Shown here one piece after another: positions 25,571 through 34,484 of a stretch of 64,000 nt of DNA (position 1 is its first letter; each line of letters begins with the position of its first letter). Below the pieces are notes generated by a model. The model was not told the DNA's origin, did not search any database, and saw only the letters and a program-made list of their open reading frames with translations. Origin of the DNA: Iphinoe sp. HA4291-MV1 (GTDB lineage Bacteria; Cyanobacteriota; Cyanobacteriia; Cyanobacteriales; Nostocaceae). The position numbers and the translations under genes were made by a program. The stretch covers positions 1 through 64,000 of the forward strand of contig JAHHHH010000009.1 in assembly GCA_019359415.1 (NCBI GenBank), given 5' to 3'.

Positions 25571-25650
25571 AAAACAAAATGCCATGTTCCACTAAATACA
25601 ATGCACACTTACAGTTTCAAGTTATCGCAACGCACAGGAGAAAAGGGCAT

Positions 25651-25971
25651 ATGGCATGGATCTATCTTCTTATTGCCGGTTTACTTGAAGTTGGATGGGC
25701 AATTAGTCTGAAGTATGCACAAGGGTTTACTAGGCTTGGTCCCAGTGTCGCTACTATCGCTCTTATGATACTCAGTTTCGCCTTTTTGTCTACAGCTCTG
25801 CGCACATTGCCAATCGGAACTGCTTACACTATCTGGACAGGCATAGGAGCTGTCGGTACAGTTGTGTTGGGTATAGTTTTATTTCAAGAACCTATTGAAG
25901 TGCGCCGCCTCATTTGCATTGGCTTGATTATCGTAGGTGTGATAGGACTTAGGCTCGTCTCTCCACATTAA
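25651..25971 (+). CDS. sugE: SMR family exporter (SugE/Gdx-type)
   Basis: 106 aa with four membrane helices. It has the essential Glu13 ([14 protein letters not shown]) and the [15 protein letters not shown] motif of SugE/Gdx proteins, which in studied cases export guanidinium or quaternary ammonium ions in exchange for protons as antiparallel dimers. AGGAG lies 10 nt before the ATG; the longer frame upstream is unlikely. It closely follows the DUF2087 gene (80 bp) and may be co-transcribed. I saw no guanidine riboswitch in the short leader. Confidence 0.88.
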   Translation: MAWIYLLIAGLLEVGWAISLKYAQGFTRLGPSVATIALMILSFAFLSTALRTLPIGTAYTIWTGIGAVGTVVLGIVLFQEPIEVRRLICIGLIIVGVIGLRLVSPH

Positions 25972-26265
25972 AAGATTAGAGGCTTGATATCAGCAACAGT
26001 AAAAACTGAATTCTTTCCTCTACGGGTAGTTGAATTTCTATATACCTTAAAATACTACCTTTGATAGATGTATTAATTTATTAATTTTAATATGACTCCC
26101 ATTAATCGCTTGTTGGGAGAGCGGTATTGTTTCATGCAATAAAAGGTTTGTTGTTCGATATATTACAGCTAAATCTTGCAATGATAAAGTCTAACAACAA
26201 GCAGCTACGCGATTTTCTAAAGGCGTAGAAATCTGTTCACTTAAGTAAAACAAAGTAGGTGTGAG

Positions 26266-27342
26266 ATGAGAAAGTTTAGATTACCCATATGGTTTCCTTA
26301 CCCTAGTTCTTGGTTAAACGCCTTGATACTATCAATTTTTATGACTGGGTTGGTAGCCTTGATAAGGCGTAGCAACGGTTTGGACTCCAATTTCGCTAAA
26401 TGGTCAGACAACCCAGAACTATGTACCATGCTAGTAATATTAGTAACAATTTTACCAATACCTGCGATCGCCTTTTTTCATCACTTTTTTATTAGTCGCT
26501 TCATCCCCGCGATTCCAGGAGAACGGACAAATAACATCAAAGGATTTGTTCCTGGACTCATAAGTTGGTGGGAAAGTTTATATAGCTGGCTTGTCTTTGT
26601 CCTCTCTACTCTGATTGCAACATTGTTTTCTACTCCTTTTTTACCTCTATTTAAACTCAACTACGAAAGAATTATTGACAGCTATACTCAACCTCACAGA
26701 AATATCCAAGCAATATTTGCTATTTTTTGGATAATCAGTGCTGCTATTTTTTACCAAATCGAGTATTCATTTAAGTACCATTTGATTTTTGCTGATGTTG
26801 TAAGTGCTGAATATGAAAGTGCAAAGACAAGGATTGATGTACCAGTAGATGTTAAGACTGAAATTCAACCAAACAAAGTTGGTGTCACGGAAATACAAAA
26901 AACTGACAAATCACCAACGAAAAAGCCAAATGTTGTTGACTTAGTTGTTAAACATAGAAAGTTATCTAAGAAAATTTTCACACTTATTTTGATTTCCTTA
27001 GGTGCATTATGGGTATACCTATTTACTAACTTACCAAAAGTTAAACAAACTATATCATCTGCAAATATATCTCTGGCAAATTCCTTAAGGACCACTCCTG
27101 CAACGACTGCTAAAAATGACACTTTTGAACGGGCAATTGACAAAGGTAAAATTGCAGCACAGCTAACAAAGACAGCACAAACTAAAGATGAGTGGAAAAT
27201 AGTTGTCAATAGATGGGAACAAGCGATTAGACTTTTGGAAAACGTGCCAACTTCTAGCCGAAATTATCCCATGGCACAGCAAAAAATTATTCAGTATCAA
27301 ATTCATCGGGAATTTGCTAGGCAAAATGCTACGTTGAATTAG
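26266..27342 (+). CDS. Multi-pass membrane protein of unknown function
   Basis: 358 aa. Four or five N-terminal membrane helices (within residues 15-170) are followed by a charged loop, another helix (KIFTLILISLGALWVYLF, about residue 240) and a helical C-terminal domain ending in AQLTKTAQTKDEWKIVVNRW, EQAIRLLENVP and YPMAQQKIIQYQ. That C-terminal motif (Trp, Ala-rich helix, LL-x-VP, AQ-K-Y) recurs in many cyanobacterial proteins and looks like a TPR-like helical pair. The Tat-type reductase gene lies 200 bp downstream. No function assigned. Confidence 0.65.
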   Translation: MRKFRLPIWFPYPSSWLNALILSIFMTGLVALIRRSNGLDSNFAKWSDNPELCTMLVILVTILPIPAIAFFHHFFISRFIPAIPGERTNNIKGFVPGLISWWESLYSWLVFVLSTLIATLFSTPFLPLFKLNYERIIDSYTQPHRNIQAIFAIFWIISAAIFYQIEYSFKYHLIFADVVSAEYESAKTRIDVPVDVKTEIQPNKVGVTEIQKTDKSPTKKPNVVDLVVKHRKLSKKIFTLILISLGALWVYLFTNLPKVKQTISSANISLANSLRTTPATTAKNDTFERAIDKGKIAAQLTKTAQTKDEWKIVVNRWEQAIRLLENVPTSSRNYPMAQQKIIQYQIHREFARQNATLN

Positions 27343-27544
27343 TCAATTGAAATGCCTGAAATTTATTTCAGAGGAAGCATACAAAAATACCAGGCGATTA
27401 AAAATCGCACGCACTCGCGTGCGCTGTCTTCGCAGGGGCAATTTACACATTTGGGATGCTCCCATTTCAGAGAGATGCGAAATTGCCTCACTATGCGTTA
27501 GCCTTACGAGAAAAAGAAAAGCAGATTTTCCCAGCAAGTAAACT

Positions 27545-28510
27545 ATGTCAGGAAACACGACGCGGCGTAACTTCCTCATCACTAGTGTTGCTGTCACAAG
27601 CGGTATAGTAGGAGCATCAGCTTTGCAACAAAAAGCAGCGGACACTGCTACACCACCAGCGACTATGCTAGAACGAGTGTTGGGACGCACAGGAGTCCAA
27701 GTCCCCATTTTTGGTCTAGGAGGAGCAGGTCAAACACCTCTCTCTTGGCAAGGAAGAGAACGTGATGCTGGAGCAATTATCAAAAAAGCGCTTGAACTTG
27801 GCATCCGTTACTTTGATACTGCTGCTGATTATGGACCAAGTGAAGATTATTTCGGCAAAGTACTACCACTAGCACGGTCAAAAATTTTTCTGGCAAGCAA
27901 GACAGATAAAAGGGACCGTGATGGTGCGTGGCGAGAATTAGAAAGAAGTCTTAAACGTCTAAACACAGATTATCTTGATTTGTGGCAATTGCATCACGTC
28001 TCCTTCCGTGAAGAACTCAACACCATCTTTAGTTCATCAGGTGCAGTGAAAGCTTTAGAAGAGGCGATACAGCAAAAACTCGTTCGATTTGTTGGTATAA
28101 CTGGACATCATGACCCAGAGGTGATTGCTGAAGGATTGCGTCGCTACCCTTTCCACACAACGCTTATTCCTGTCAATTCTGCTGACAAATACCACCCACG
28201 TCCATTCCTTCCTGTTGTTCTTCCATTAGCACAACAAAAAAATATCGGCGTGATTGCGATGAAAGTACCAGCTTATGGTCGGTTGTTCAAACCAGGCGGA
28301 TTAAATGGTATGCAGCAAGCTATGGGATACAGTTTATCCCAGCCTGGAGTTCATTGTTGCGTCATTGCGGCTGAAACGGTTAAGCAATTAGAAGATAATG
28401 TGAATGTGGCTCGAGCTTTCCAATCTCTTAGCAATAAGGAATTAGCTGCGATTGAGCAGCGTACTGCTGCAGTTTGGGAGGATAGCACCTTTTTCCGGGC
28501 TTGGACATGA
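27545..28510 (+). CDS. Aldo/keto reductase with Tat signal
   Basis: 321 aa. The N-terminus TTRRNFLITSVAVTSG is a twin-arginine signal, so export of a folded protein to periplasm or thylakoid lumen is predicted. The catalytic barrel follows: LGRTGVQVPIFGLGG, YFDTAADYG (catalytic Asp and Tyr), FLASKTDKRD (Lys), DLWQLHHVS (His), then VRFVGITGHH and GVIAMKVPAYGRL. All four AKR catalytic residues are present. NADPH-dependent reduction of an aldehyde or ketone is expected; many exported AKRs have unknown substrates. Confidence 0.87.
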   Translation: MSGNTTRRNFLITSVAVTSGIVGASALQQKAADTATPPATMLERVLGRTGVQVPIFGLGGAGQTPLSWQGRERDAGAIIKKALELGIRYFDTAADYGPSEDYFGKVLPLARSKIFLASKTDKRDRDGAWRELERSLKRLNTDYLDLWQLHHVSFREELNTIFSSSGAVKALEEAIQQKLVRFVGITGHHDPEVIAEGLRRYPFHTTLIPVNSADKYHPRPFLPVVLPLAQQKNIGVIAMKVPAYGRLFKPGGLNGMQQAMGYSLSQPGVHCCVIAAETVKQLEDNVNVARAFQSLSNKELAAIEQRTAAVWEDSTFFRAWT

Positions 28511-28524
28511 AATCTTGCTATTTC

Positions 28525-28860
28525 TCAAGGAAACCCAGTACGGTTTGCTGGCTTGCGACCAAATGTAAAAAAGATAGTGATATCGTTCCAAATTCCTTGC
28601 TCTGTGTTTAATGCCTCTAGTTCTGCCTCAAATTCAGCCTTGGCTTGTGCTAACTACTCAGATGAAAGTTGCGATAAGGGATTTGGAAATTGTCCTGGTG
28701 CTGGATGGGAACTTCCTATCCACATTCGGTTTGCTTGCTCTAAACTGATATAGCTGCCATACTGTTCAGGCTTGATTTCAATCGCCTCAAACCCTACTTG
28801 TTGGAGTAGGTCATGGCACTTTTGCCAAACACAGCCCATTTTTTGATAATCTGCCAACAT
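28525..28860 (-). pseudogene. Methyltransferase C-terminal fragment with in-frame stop
   Basis: The frame MLADYQKMGCVWQKCHDLLQ through NRMWIGSSHPAPGQFPNPL stops at TAG (28654-28656), but the same frame continues LAQAKAEFEAELEALNTEQG and WNDITIFFTFGRKPANRT to a stop at 28525. This is the tail of a SAM methyltransferase-like protein with one premature stop and no SAM-binding N-terminal half. It is a decayed gene. Confidence 0.65.
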
Positions 28861-28988
28861 TTGCTCTGATAGATTTATGTTATCCTTAGTTTTAAGGATT
28901 ATATTCGGTTGTGCAGTTTGTTTTTCTCTATTTACAAGCCTACTCTCCGAATCTAACTCTCTACACCATCTGATTCTGGAGATGTTTT

Positions 28989-29297
28989 ATGTCAATTTAT
29001 GTCGGCAATCTATCCTATGAAGTTCAAGAACAGAACCTCAGACAAGTCTTTTCAGAATATGGAACTGTTAAGAGTGTTCAATTGCCTACAGACCGAGAAA
29101 CGGGACGCGTGCGAGGTTTTGCCTTTGTAGAAATGGGAACAGAAGCAGAAGAAGCTGCGGCGATTGAGGCTCTTGATAATGCCGAATGGATGGGTCGTAA
29201 CCTGAAGGTTAATAAGGCTAAGCCGCGCGAAGACAGAGGTTCATCTGGTGGTGGTAGACGGGGAAACACTAGTGGAGGATACTCTCGGCGCTACTAA
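28989..29297 (+). CDS. RRM-type RNA-binding protein (Rbp)
   Basis: 102 aa. One RNA recognition motif with RNP2 (IYVGNL) and RNP1 (RGFAFVEM), then a short Gly/Arg/Ser-rich tail (SSGGGRRGNTSGGYSRRY). This is the cyanobacterial Rbp family, often cold-induced and involved in mRNA localisation or stability. The next gene is rpsU, the usual neighbour of rbp in cyanobacteria. A hairpin with a T-tract between them likely acts as an attenuator or terminator. The long leader fits cold regulation, though this was not demonstrated. Confidence 0.93.
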   Translation: MSIYVGNLSYEVQEQNLRQVFSEYGTVKSVQLPTDRETGRVRGFAFVEMGTEAEEAAAIEALDNAEWMGRNLKVNKAKPREDRGSSGGGRRGNTSGGYSRRY

Positions 29298-29332
29298 GGT
29301 TTGAGACAAGGAATTTAACTCTAAGGTCTATT

Positions 29333-29359
29333 GGGCAGACAAGGAGTCTGCCCTTTTTT
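29333..29359 (+). terminator. Terminator/attenuator between rbp and rpsU
   Basis: GGGCAGAC (29333-29340) pairs perfectly with GTCTGCCC (29346-29353), followed by six T. It would end the rbp transcript or lower read-through into rpsU. Confidence 0.87.
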
Positions 29360-29417
29360 GTGTTCTGGTCTACTAGATGGCTGAAAACTGCCTAGTACCA
29401 ATTAAATAGGAGATAGA

Positions 29418-29606
29418 ATGACCCAAATAGTTGTCGGCGAAAATGAAGGAATCGAGTCAGCCTTGCGTCGATTTAAGCGACAAGTTTCCAAGGCGGGGAT
29501 TTTTTCAGATATGAAGAAAAATCGTCATTTTGAAACGCCAGGGCAAAAACTTAAGCGCAAAGAAGTTGCTAAGCACAAGCAGCGTAAGAGACGTTTCCGC
29601 AATTGA
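29418..29606 (+). CDS. rpsU: 30S ribosomal protein S21
   Basis: 62 aa. It has the S21 signature: [35 protein letters not shown], then a strongly basic tail ([19 protein letters not shown]) that contacts 16S rRNA. AGGAG lies just upstream of the ATG. Its place behind an rbp gene is the common cyanobacterial arrangement. Confidence 0.95.
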   Translation: MTQIVVGENEGIESALRRFKRQVSKAGIFSDMKKNRHFETPGQKLKRKEVAKHKQRKRRFRN

Positions 29607-29642
29607 AGCCATGCGATTATTTTCTTAACATCTGTAGCAACC

Positions 29643-30149
29643 GTGACCCCAGAAGCCAAACACATTGTTAGCGAACTAAGGTGTAAGTTCTACTCTCTCT
29701 TTGCTGCTGCGATGAATGTGCCAATGAGAGTAACTGGTCCATCCTATAGTAGTAACTTCCCTACTATATTTTGGGTGGATGATAGGCAACGACTGAACTA
29801 TATGAATGTTTACGCTTACACAGCACCTGATGAATTTATCCCATTACGCCCGTTCATTCTTCGTCTGGCTATTAACAAGAGTGCTTTTCGAGACAAGATG
29901 GTAAAAAAGGGGCTAGAATATCGAGGTCTTAATCGGGCATGGAACTTTGAGTTAACCGTATTGCCAAGGGAAATCTTAGACTTTCTCCCCTGGATAGTTA
30001 GCTTAGTTGAAGCTTATGACAAAGGTTCACCCTCGTTGCTGGTGTCACCACCCCATCCATTTGAATTTCAAATGCCAGCAATCGGGTTATTTAATGAAGT
30101 ATGGACTGAAAAAGCTTGGGAACTTGCGAACTTAGCAATATTTTGTTAG
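29643..30149 (+). CDS. Hypothetical protein (168 aa)
   Basis: Starts with GTG at 29643. It has no signal peptide, no membrane helix and no motif I recognise; it contains FPTIFWVDDRQRLNYMNVYA, YRGLNRAWNFELTVLPREI and LVSPPHPFEFQ. The composition is normal for the region. No partner is obvious, and it follows rpsU by 36 bp. Function not assigned. Confidence 0.55.
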   Translation: MTPEAKHIVSELRCKFYSLFAAAMNVPMRVTGPSYSSNFPTIFWVDDRQRLNYMNVYAYTAPDEFIPLRPFILRLAINKSAFRDKMVKKGLEYRGLNRAWNFELTVLPREILDFLPWIVSLVEAYDKGSPSLLVSPPHPFEFQMPAIGLFNEVWTEKAWELANLAIFC

Positions 30150-30393
30150 GCGTAAAGCTAGAGAAACTGTCAAAACAGCACAGCTTGCAGACTCATTTAC
30201 GTCAGGTGAACGAGTGCTTTCAGTAAACAGCCATGTGTTCACCTATCTTTCCAGCAAAGGGCTAACCCGAAATGCATAACTTTCACATCACGCATTTCGA
30301 CTCAATCGTTTATTATTTTTAATATTTTTAAAAAATTAGTTACAATTTAATTAGATAGCAATCTAATTACGATTGCAAGGAAGGCAACAGCAT

Positions 30394-30582
30394 ATGCAGA
30401 TGCAAGGTGTTTCATTGGCAGAGGCAGCAAGACGTTTGGGCATGACTCAGAGCGATTTGTATGTGGCTGTGCAAAAAGGACAAATCCCTGCTTTTAGAAT
30501 AAATAGGAGAACTGTAATTTCTCAAGCAGGATTAAGAGCATATCAAGTCAGGGAACGTCCGACCTCTGATTACAGACTCTAA
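30394..30582 (+). CDS. Small helix-turn-helix (excisionase-like) DNA-binding protein
   Basis: 62 aa from the ATG at 30394, preceded by AAGGAAGG. The sequence VSLAEAARRLGMTQSDLYVA, VQKGQIPAFRINRRTVISQ follows the MerR/Xis-like pattern of helix-turn-helix, strand, and wing. Such proteins are phage or element excisionases or small regulators. There is no integrase nearby. Its 3' end overlaps the end of lpxB by 4 bp, tail to tail. Confidence 0.7.
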   Translation: MQMQGVSLAEAARRLGMTQSDLYVAVQKGQIPAFRINRRTVISQAGLRAYQVRERPTSDYRL

Positions 30583-31739
30583 AGATTTAGCATTTGTAAA
30601 ATTTCTTTGGCAGCGCGATCGCACACTCCCACTTCTCCTAAACACTGCCGCATTTCTTGATAATCTACCAACATTTGCTCTTTACGTTTTGGATTAAGCA
30701 GTAATTCCAGCGCTGCTTGGGTAATATTCTCTGGTGTCGCTTGCTCTTGTAGAAACTCTGGCACAATTGGCTTCATCACAACTAAATTGGGTGGCGATGC
30801 AAAAGGTATAGAACCTTTGAGCACAGTACGGGCAATCCAAGCCGTGATAGGGTGAAGTCGGTAGAGGACAACTTGAGGCACTTTTAACAATGCCAGTTCC
30901 AAATTAACGGTGCCAGATTTGGTGATTGCTAAATCAGCAGCGGCGAGGACTTCTTGAGTTTTTCCGGATACTACAGAACCTCGTAAACCGTACCACTGTA
31001 TTGCCTTTTCAATAGGTTCTCGATAGATTTCCAGAGATAGAGGTATCCAAAAATGTACCTGGGGCAATTTGGTTTGAATCACCTGAGCAGCCTGGAACAT
31101 CACAGGTAGAAGATGTTTCAGTTCTTGACGGCGAGAAGCGGGCAGAAGGGCAACACTTATCACATCCTCTGCAATTCCTAACTTGGCACGAGTTACTTCC
31201 CGAGTAGGAAAGTTTTGGACTCTATCTACTAAAGGATGCCCCACCCATGTCACTTTTGCTCCCTTTTCTTGGAAGTAACGTGCCTCTCCAGGAAAGACAG
31301 CAAGCAGCTTGTCTGTTATTCCAACAATGAGATTGGTATTACGTGAATTAACTGACCAAACCCACTCTTGTGGTGCAATATAATACACAACTGGTACTTG
31401 TGGCAAATTCCGACGAATATAATTTCCAATTGCCAAATTTGGTCCCATGTAGTCGATTAGCACCACCAAGTCAGGTGGATTTTGCTTGAGATAAGCTATA
31501 GTCCGTCGCTGGATTTGGAGTGTTGGTAACACATAAGGTAGTGATTCCAGAATACCTACTGAGCCAATCCTACTAGTATTTTCTAAAAGGGTAGCTCCAG
31601 CATTTACCATTTTTTCGCCACCTAGTGCCACAATATCTAATTCCAACCCAGTAACCGCCGCTTGGCGCTTGAGAGCAGTAATAAGTAGCGACCCCTGCAG
31701 GTCGCCAGACACTTCACCAGTACTGATAAATATACGCAT
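30579..31739 (-). CDS. lpxB: Lipid-A-disaccharide synthase
   Basis: 386 aa. LpxB signatures: RIFISTGEVSGDLQGSLLI at the start, LVVLIDYMGPNL, VVYYIAPQEWVWS, KLLAVFPGEARYF, VGHPLVDRV and LLPASRRQELKHLLPVM. It joins UDP-2,3-diacylglucosamine to lipid X on the cytoplasmic face of the plasma membrane, forming the disaccharide core of lipid A. It is the last gene of the minus-strand bamA-lpxC-fabZ-lpxA-lpxB cluster. Confidence 0.95.
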   Translation of the reverse strand: MRIFISTGEVSGDLQGSLLITALKRQAAVTGLELDIVALGGEKMVNAGATLLENTSRIGSVGILESLPYVLPTLQIQRRTIAYLKQNPPDLVVLIDYMGPNLAIGNYIRRNLPQVPVVYYIAPQEWVWSVNSRNTNLIVGITDKLLAVFPGEARYFQEKGAKVTWVGHPLVDRVQNFPTREVTRAKLGIAEDVISVALLPASRRQELKHLLPVMFQAAQVIQTKLPQVHFWIPLSLEIYREPIEKAIQWYGLRGSVVSGKTQEVLAAADLAITKSGTVNLELALLKVPQVVLYRLHPITAWIARTVLKGSIPFASPPNLVVMKPIVPEFLQEQATPENITQAALELLLNPKRKEQMLVDYQEMRQCLGEVGVCDRAAKEILQMLNL

Positions 31740-31897
31740 TTATAAATTTAGGAATAGAGAATTGGAGATGGGAATTGGGCAATGGGCAATGGGCAATGGA
31801 AATTGGGAATTAGTCAAAAATTATTCTTCTCCCCTTGTCCCCCCTGCCCCTTATCCCCAGAGGGGACCCCACCCTGCCCCTTGTCCCCTCATCTTCT
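31740..31897. repeat. Heptamer-rich dispersed repeat
   Basis: It contains GGGCAATGGGCAATGGGCAA (7-bp repeats) and on the right CCCTTGTCCCCCCTGCCCCT, with GTCAAAAATTATTCTTCTCC in the middle. The same three parts recur at about 41600-41780 and 58380-58445, and the CCCTTGTCCCCCC part also in the ketoacyl-synthase insertion at 57828-57917. Confidence 0.7.
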
Positions 31898-32716
31898 TTA
31901 CGGTTCCTCATTCACGGTTACTTTCCCCTTTCCGGGAATTAAGCCACGTCTTCCTGGCATTTGAGAAAGTAGCAAAAAGCGACGCAGATGCTGTAACTGT
32001 TGGGTATCCCCCAGTAGTTCTAACTGTTCTAAGGATTCCTTAAAAAGCAACCCAGAACGATAAAGAATACGGAAGGCTTTTTTAAGGATTTGAAACTCCT
32101 CAGTACTAAGACCAGCGCGTTTGAGTCCTATGAGGTTCAGTGAACGTACTCGCGATGGATTTCCTTCTACAAGCATATACGGAGGAACATCTCGCTCAAT
32201 GCGGCTCATACCCCCCACCATTGCCAAGGTACCAATATGTACAAATTGGTGAATTCCCAGAACCCCGCTAATAACCGCTCGTGATTCTATGTGGACATGA
32301 CCTGCGATCGCTACAGAATTAGAAATAGTGACACTGTCTTCTATTACACAATTATGACCCACATGGACGTAAGCCATGAGCAGGTTACCATTGCCAATGC
32401 GAGTTTCTTTACCTGTACCAGTGGCGCGGTTAATCGTGACATACTCGCGAATGCGATTATCATCTCCGATTTTGACCCAGCTAAATTCGCCATCATATTT
32501 CCGGTCTTGGGGTTCCATACCAATAACGGCTCCCGGAAAAATTTGATTTCGTGTTCCAATCTCCAAAGGTCCCTCTAGTACAGCATGAGCGCCGATGACG
32601 GTTTCAGGACCCACTTTGACATGCCCTCCAATCACAGCATAAGCACCGACTTGCACTGTAGGGTGCAATTCCGCATTAGGATGAATAACAGCAGTAGGAT
32701 GAATTAGCGTTTTCAA
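31898..32716 (-). CDS. lpxA: UDP-N-acetylglucosamine acyltransferase
   Basis: 272 aa. A left-handed beta-helix built of hexapeptide repeats starts at IHPTAVIHPNAELHPTVQVG, with the catalytic His in MAYVHVGHNCVIEDSV and the family stretch GATGTGKE-like (NRATGTGKETRIG). The C-terminal helical part follows VRSLNLIGLKRAGLS. It adds the first acyl chain to UDP-GlcNAc in lipid A synthesis. It lies between fabZ and lpxB in the conserved order. Confidence 0.95.
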   Translation of the reverse strand: MKTLIHPTAVIHPNAELHPTVQVGAYAVIGGHVKVGPETVIGAHAVLEGPLEIGTRNQIFPGAVIGMEPQDRKYDGEFSWVKIGDDNRIREYVTINRATGTGKETRIGNGNLLMAYVHVGHNCVIEDSVTISNSVAIAGHVHIESRAVISGVLGIHQFVHIGTLAMVGGMSRIERDVPPYMLVEGNPSRVRSLNLIGLKRAGLSTEEFQILKKAFRILYRSGLLFKESLEQLELLGDTQQLQHLRRFLLLSQMPGRRGLIPGKGKVTVNEEP

Positions 32717-32921
32717 GGGTGCATCTCCAGAACAGTCTTGAGTGCTGAGAGTTTAGTTATTTAGTAGCCAAAAGGTGTTATGTGAGCTACTGAAGTGTGA
32801 GGGCAGCGAAAATATAGAACTTAAATAATAACGCTATTGTGGTTTGTATCTTTTACTGATATCCCCATTCAGGATTCAGTAAAAGCACAGCTAGCTGTGC
32901 TTTTACCACAAAAGCAAATCT

Positions 32922-33455
32922 TCAGGTTATGAGGGAAAACATCAGTTCGCCTTCAGTAGCAAGCTGACCGTCAACTTCAGCACGCGCTTGCATTTTACCG
33001 AAACGACGTTGTTTTACCCACAACAGTTCCACGGTCATCACCAGTTGATCTCCTGGTACAACTTGACGACGGAAGCGAGTTTTGTCAATACCAGCAAAGA
33101 CAAAAAGTCCGCCTTCCAACTCTGGAAGTTGAGTCAAAACAATACCACCAACTTGTGCCATTGCTTCTACAATCAACACTCCTGGCATAATTGGACGTCC
33201 TGGAAAATGTCCTTGAAAATGGGGTTCATTGATAGTGACGTTTTTAATGCCAACAGCTCGTTTTCCCGGCACATATTCTATAATCCGGTCTACGAGTGCA
33301 AAGGGGTAGCGGTGAGGTAGCAGTTTTTGAATTTCTTCTATTGAGTAGACGATTTTACTGTCAGACTTGTTTGTGGTCGCATCATCTGGCTGGTCGTTGG
33401 TGGATGTTGATGTGGGAACATCAATGGTATTGGCTTGTTCGGTGACAGTTGACAT
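32922..33455 (-). CDS. fabZ: 3-hydroxyacyl-ACP dehydratase FabZ
   Basis: 177 aa. After a 30-residue polar, Thr/Asp-rich N-terminal extension comes the hot-dog fold: [37 protein letters not shown] (catalytic His and Glu) and [17 protein letters not shown]. It dehydrates beta-hydroxyacyl-ACP in fatty-acid elongation and balances acyl supply for lipid A. The extension is longer than in many FabZ, and MST at 33455 is the likely start. Confidence 0.94.
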   Translation of the reverse strand: MSTVTEQANTIDVPTSTSTNDQPDDATTNKSDSKIVYSIEEIQKLLPHRYPFALVDRIIEYVPGKRAVGIKNVTINEPHFQGHFPGRPIMPGVLIVEAMAQVGGIVLTQLPELEGGLFVFAGIDKTRFRRQVVPGDQLVMTVELLWVKQRRFGKMQARAEVDGQLATEGELMFSLIT

Positions 33456-33556
33456 TGACAGTGTTATTTGTTTTCTATTTTTGTTTTTTCCGTAGGTGCT
33501 TGTTTGAACCTCCCCCTTTTGATCTGGGATTTGGGATTTGGGATTTGAGAACTAAT

Positions 33557-34408
33557 CTAAAATCTAAAATCCAAAATTTTCTGTACCAGTTGAATGTGTA
33601 AATTATGGCTGGCTTTGTACGCCAAGAAATGAGCGCAGGGGAAAGTTCCAAGTAAGCTTAAATCTCCTACTAAATCCAAGATTTTATGACGTACTGGCTC
33701 ATTTGCAAATCTTAATGGTGGATTTAGCCAACCTTCTGGTCCACAAACCAGTGCATTGTCTAAGCTTCCGCCTTTAATTAATCCTGTCTGCTGTAGGTGT
33801 TCAATTTGATGCAGTAAACCAAAGGTACGGGCAGGAGCAATTTCTGCAGCGAAACTAGCAGAAGGATTTTCTTTATTGATATTAGGTGACCAACTGTGCC
33901 ATTGATTACCGATCGCGGGTAAATCGAAATCAATACCGTAGGTAAAGCGAGTTTCTGAAGCTGGAAGGGCACAGACAAAAGCATCATCTTGACGTACCCA
34001 AATTGGCTGGTCAATCACTAAGGGAACCTTGTCCTCAGTTAAAGTTTGTGACACTAAGCCAACAGATGCGATCGCATCTGTCCACACCTTTGCCGAACCA
34101 TCTAAAAGTGGCACTTCTGGACCGTCAATTTCAATCCAGGCGTTATCGACTCCCATCGCCGCAAGGGACGCCAGCAAATGCTCCACTGTGCGGACGTATG
34201 CCTCCCCTTTACCCAACTGAGTCGAAAGTACAGTTTGATTTACTGCTGCGACTTGCGCTGGAATGATCGGAGTATCAGGCAAATCCACACGTACAAAGTA
34301 GCGTCCACTTCCTGCTGTTTCTGGTTGTATCCGAACTTGGGTAGTGACTCCGCTATGCAGTCCTACCCCTGTTTGGATAATTTCATCTGCTAATGTGTGT
34401 TGTTGCAT
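33557..34408 (-). CDS. lpxC: UDP-3-O-acyl-N-acetylglucosamine deacetylase
   Basis: 283 aa. Zinc ligands are visible: TVEHLLASL (first His) and [11 protein letters not shown] (second His and Asp), with [14 protein letters not shown] and the N-terminal GVGLHSGV. It catalyses the committed step of lipid A synthesis. It sits downstream of bamA and upstream of fabZ on the same strand, separated from bamA by 76 bp. Confidence 0.95.
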   Translation of the reverse strand: MQQHTLADEIIQTGVGLHSGVTTQVRIQPETAGSGRYFVRVDLPDTPIIPAQVAAVNQTVLSTQLGKGEAYVRTVEHLLASLAAMGVDNAWIEIDGPEVPLLDGSAKVWTDAIASVGLVSQTLTEDKVPLVIDQPIWVRQDDAFVCALPASETRFTYGIDFDLPAIGNQWHSWSPNINKENPSASFAAEIAPARTFGLLHQIEHLQQTGLIKGGSLDNALVCGPEGWLNPPLRFANEPVRHKILDLVGDLSLLGTFPCAHFLAYKASHNLHIQLVQKILDFRF

Positions 34409-34484
34409 ATTGTTCTTTGTCCTTCGTCCTTAGTCATTTATCTGAAGAACGACTAGTGACTAATAACTAATGACTAATGACTAC

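Noticed and set aside
25571-25650. Guanidine riboswitch before the SMR exporter
   Set aside because: The 80-bp leader shows no paired ACGR-loop hairpins or ykkC-like structure.
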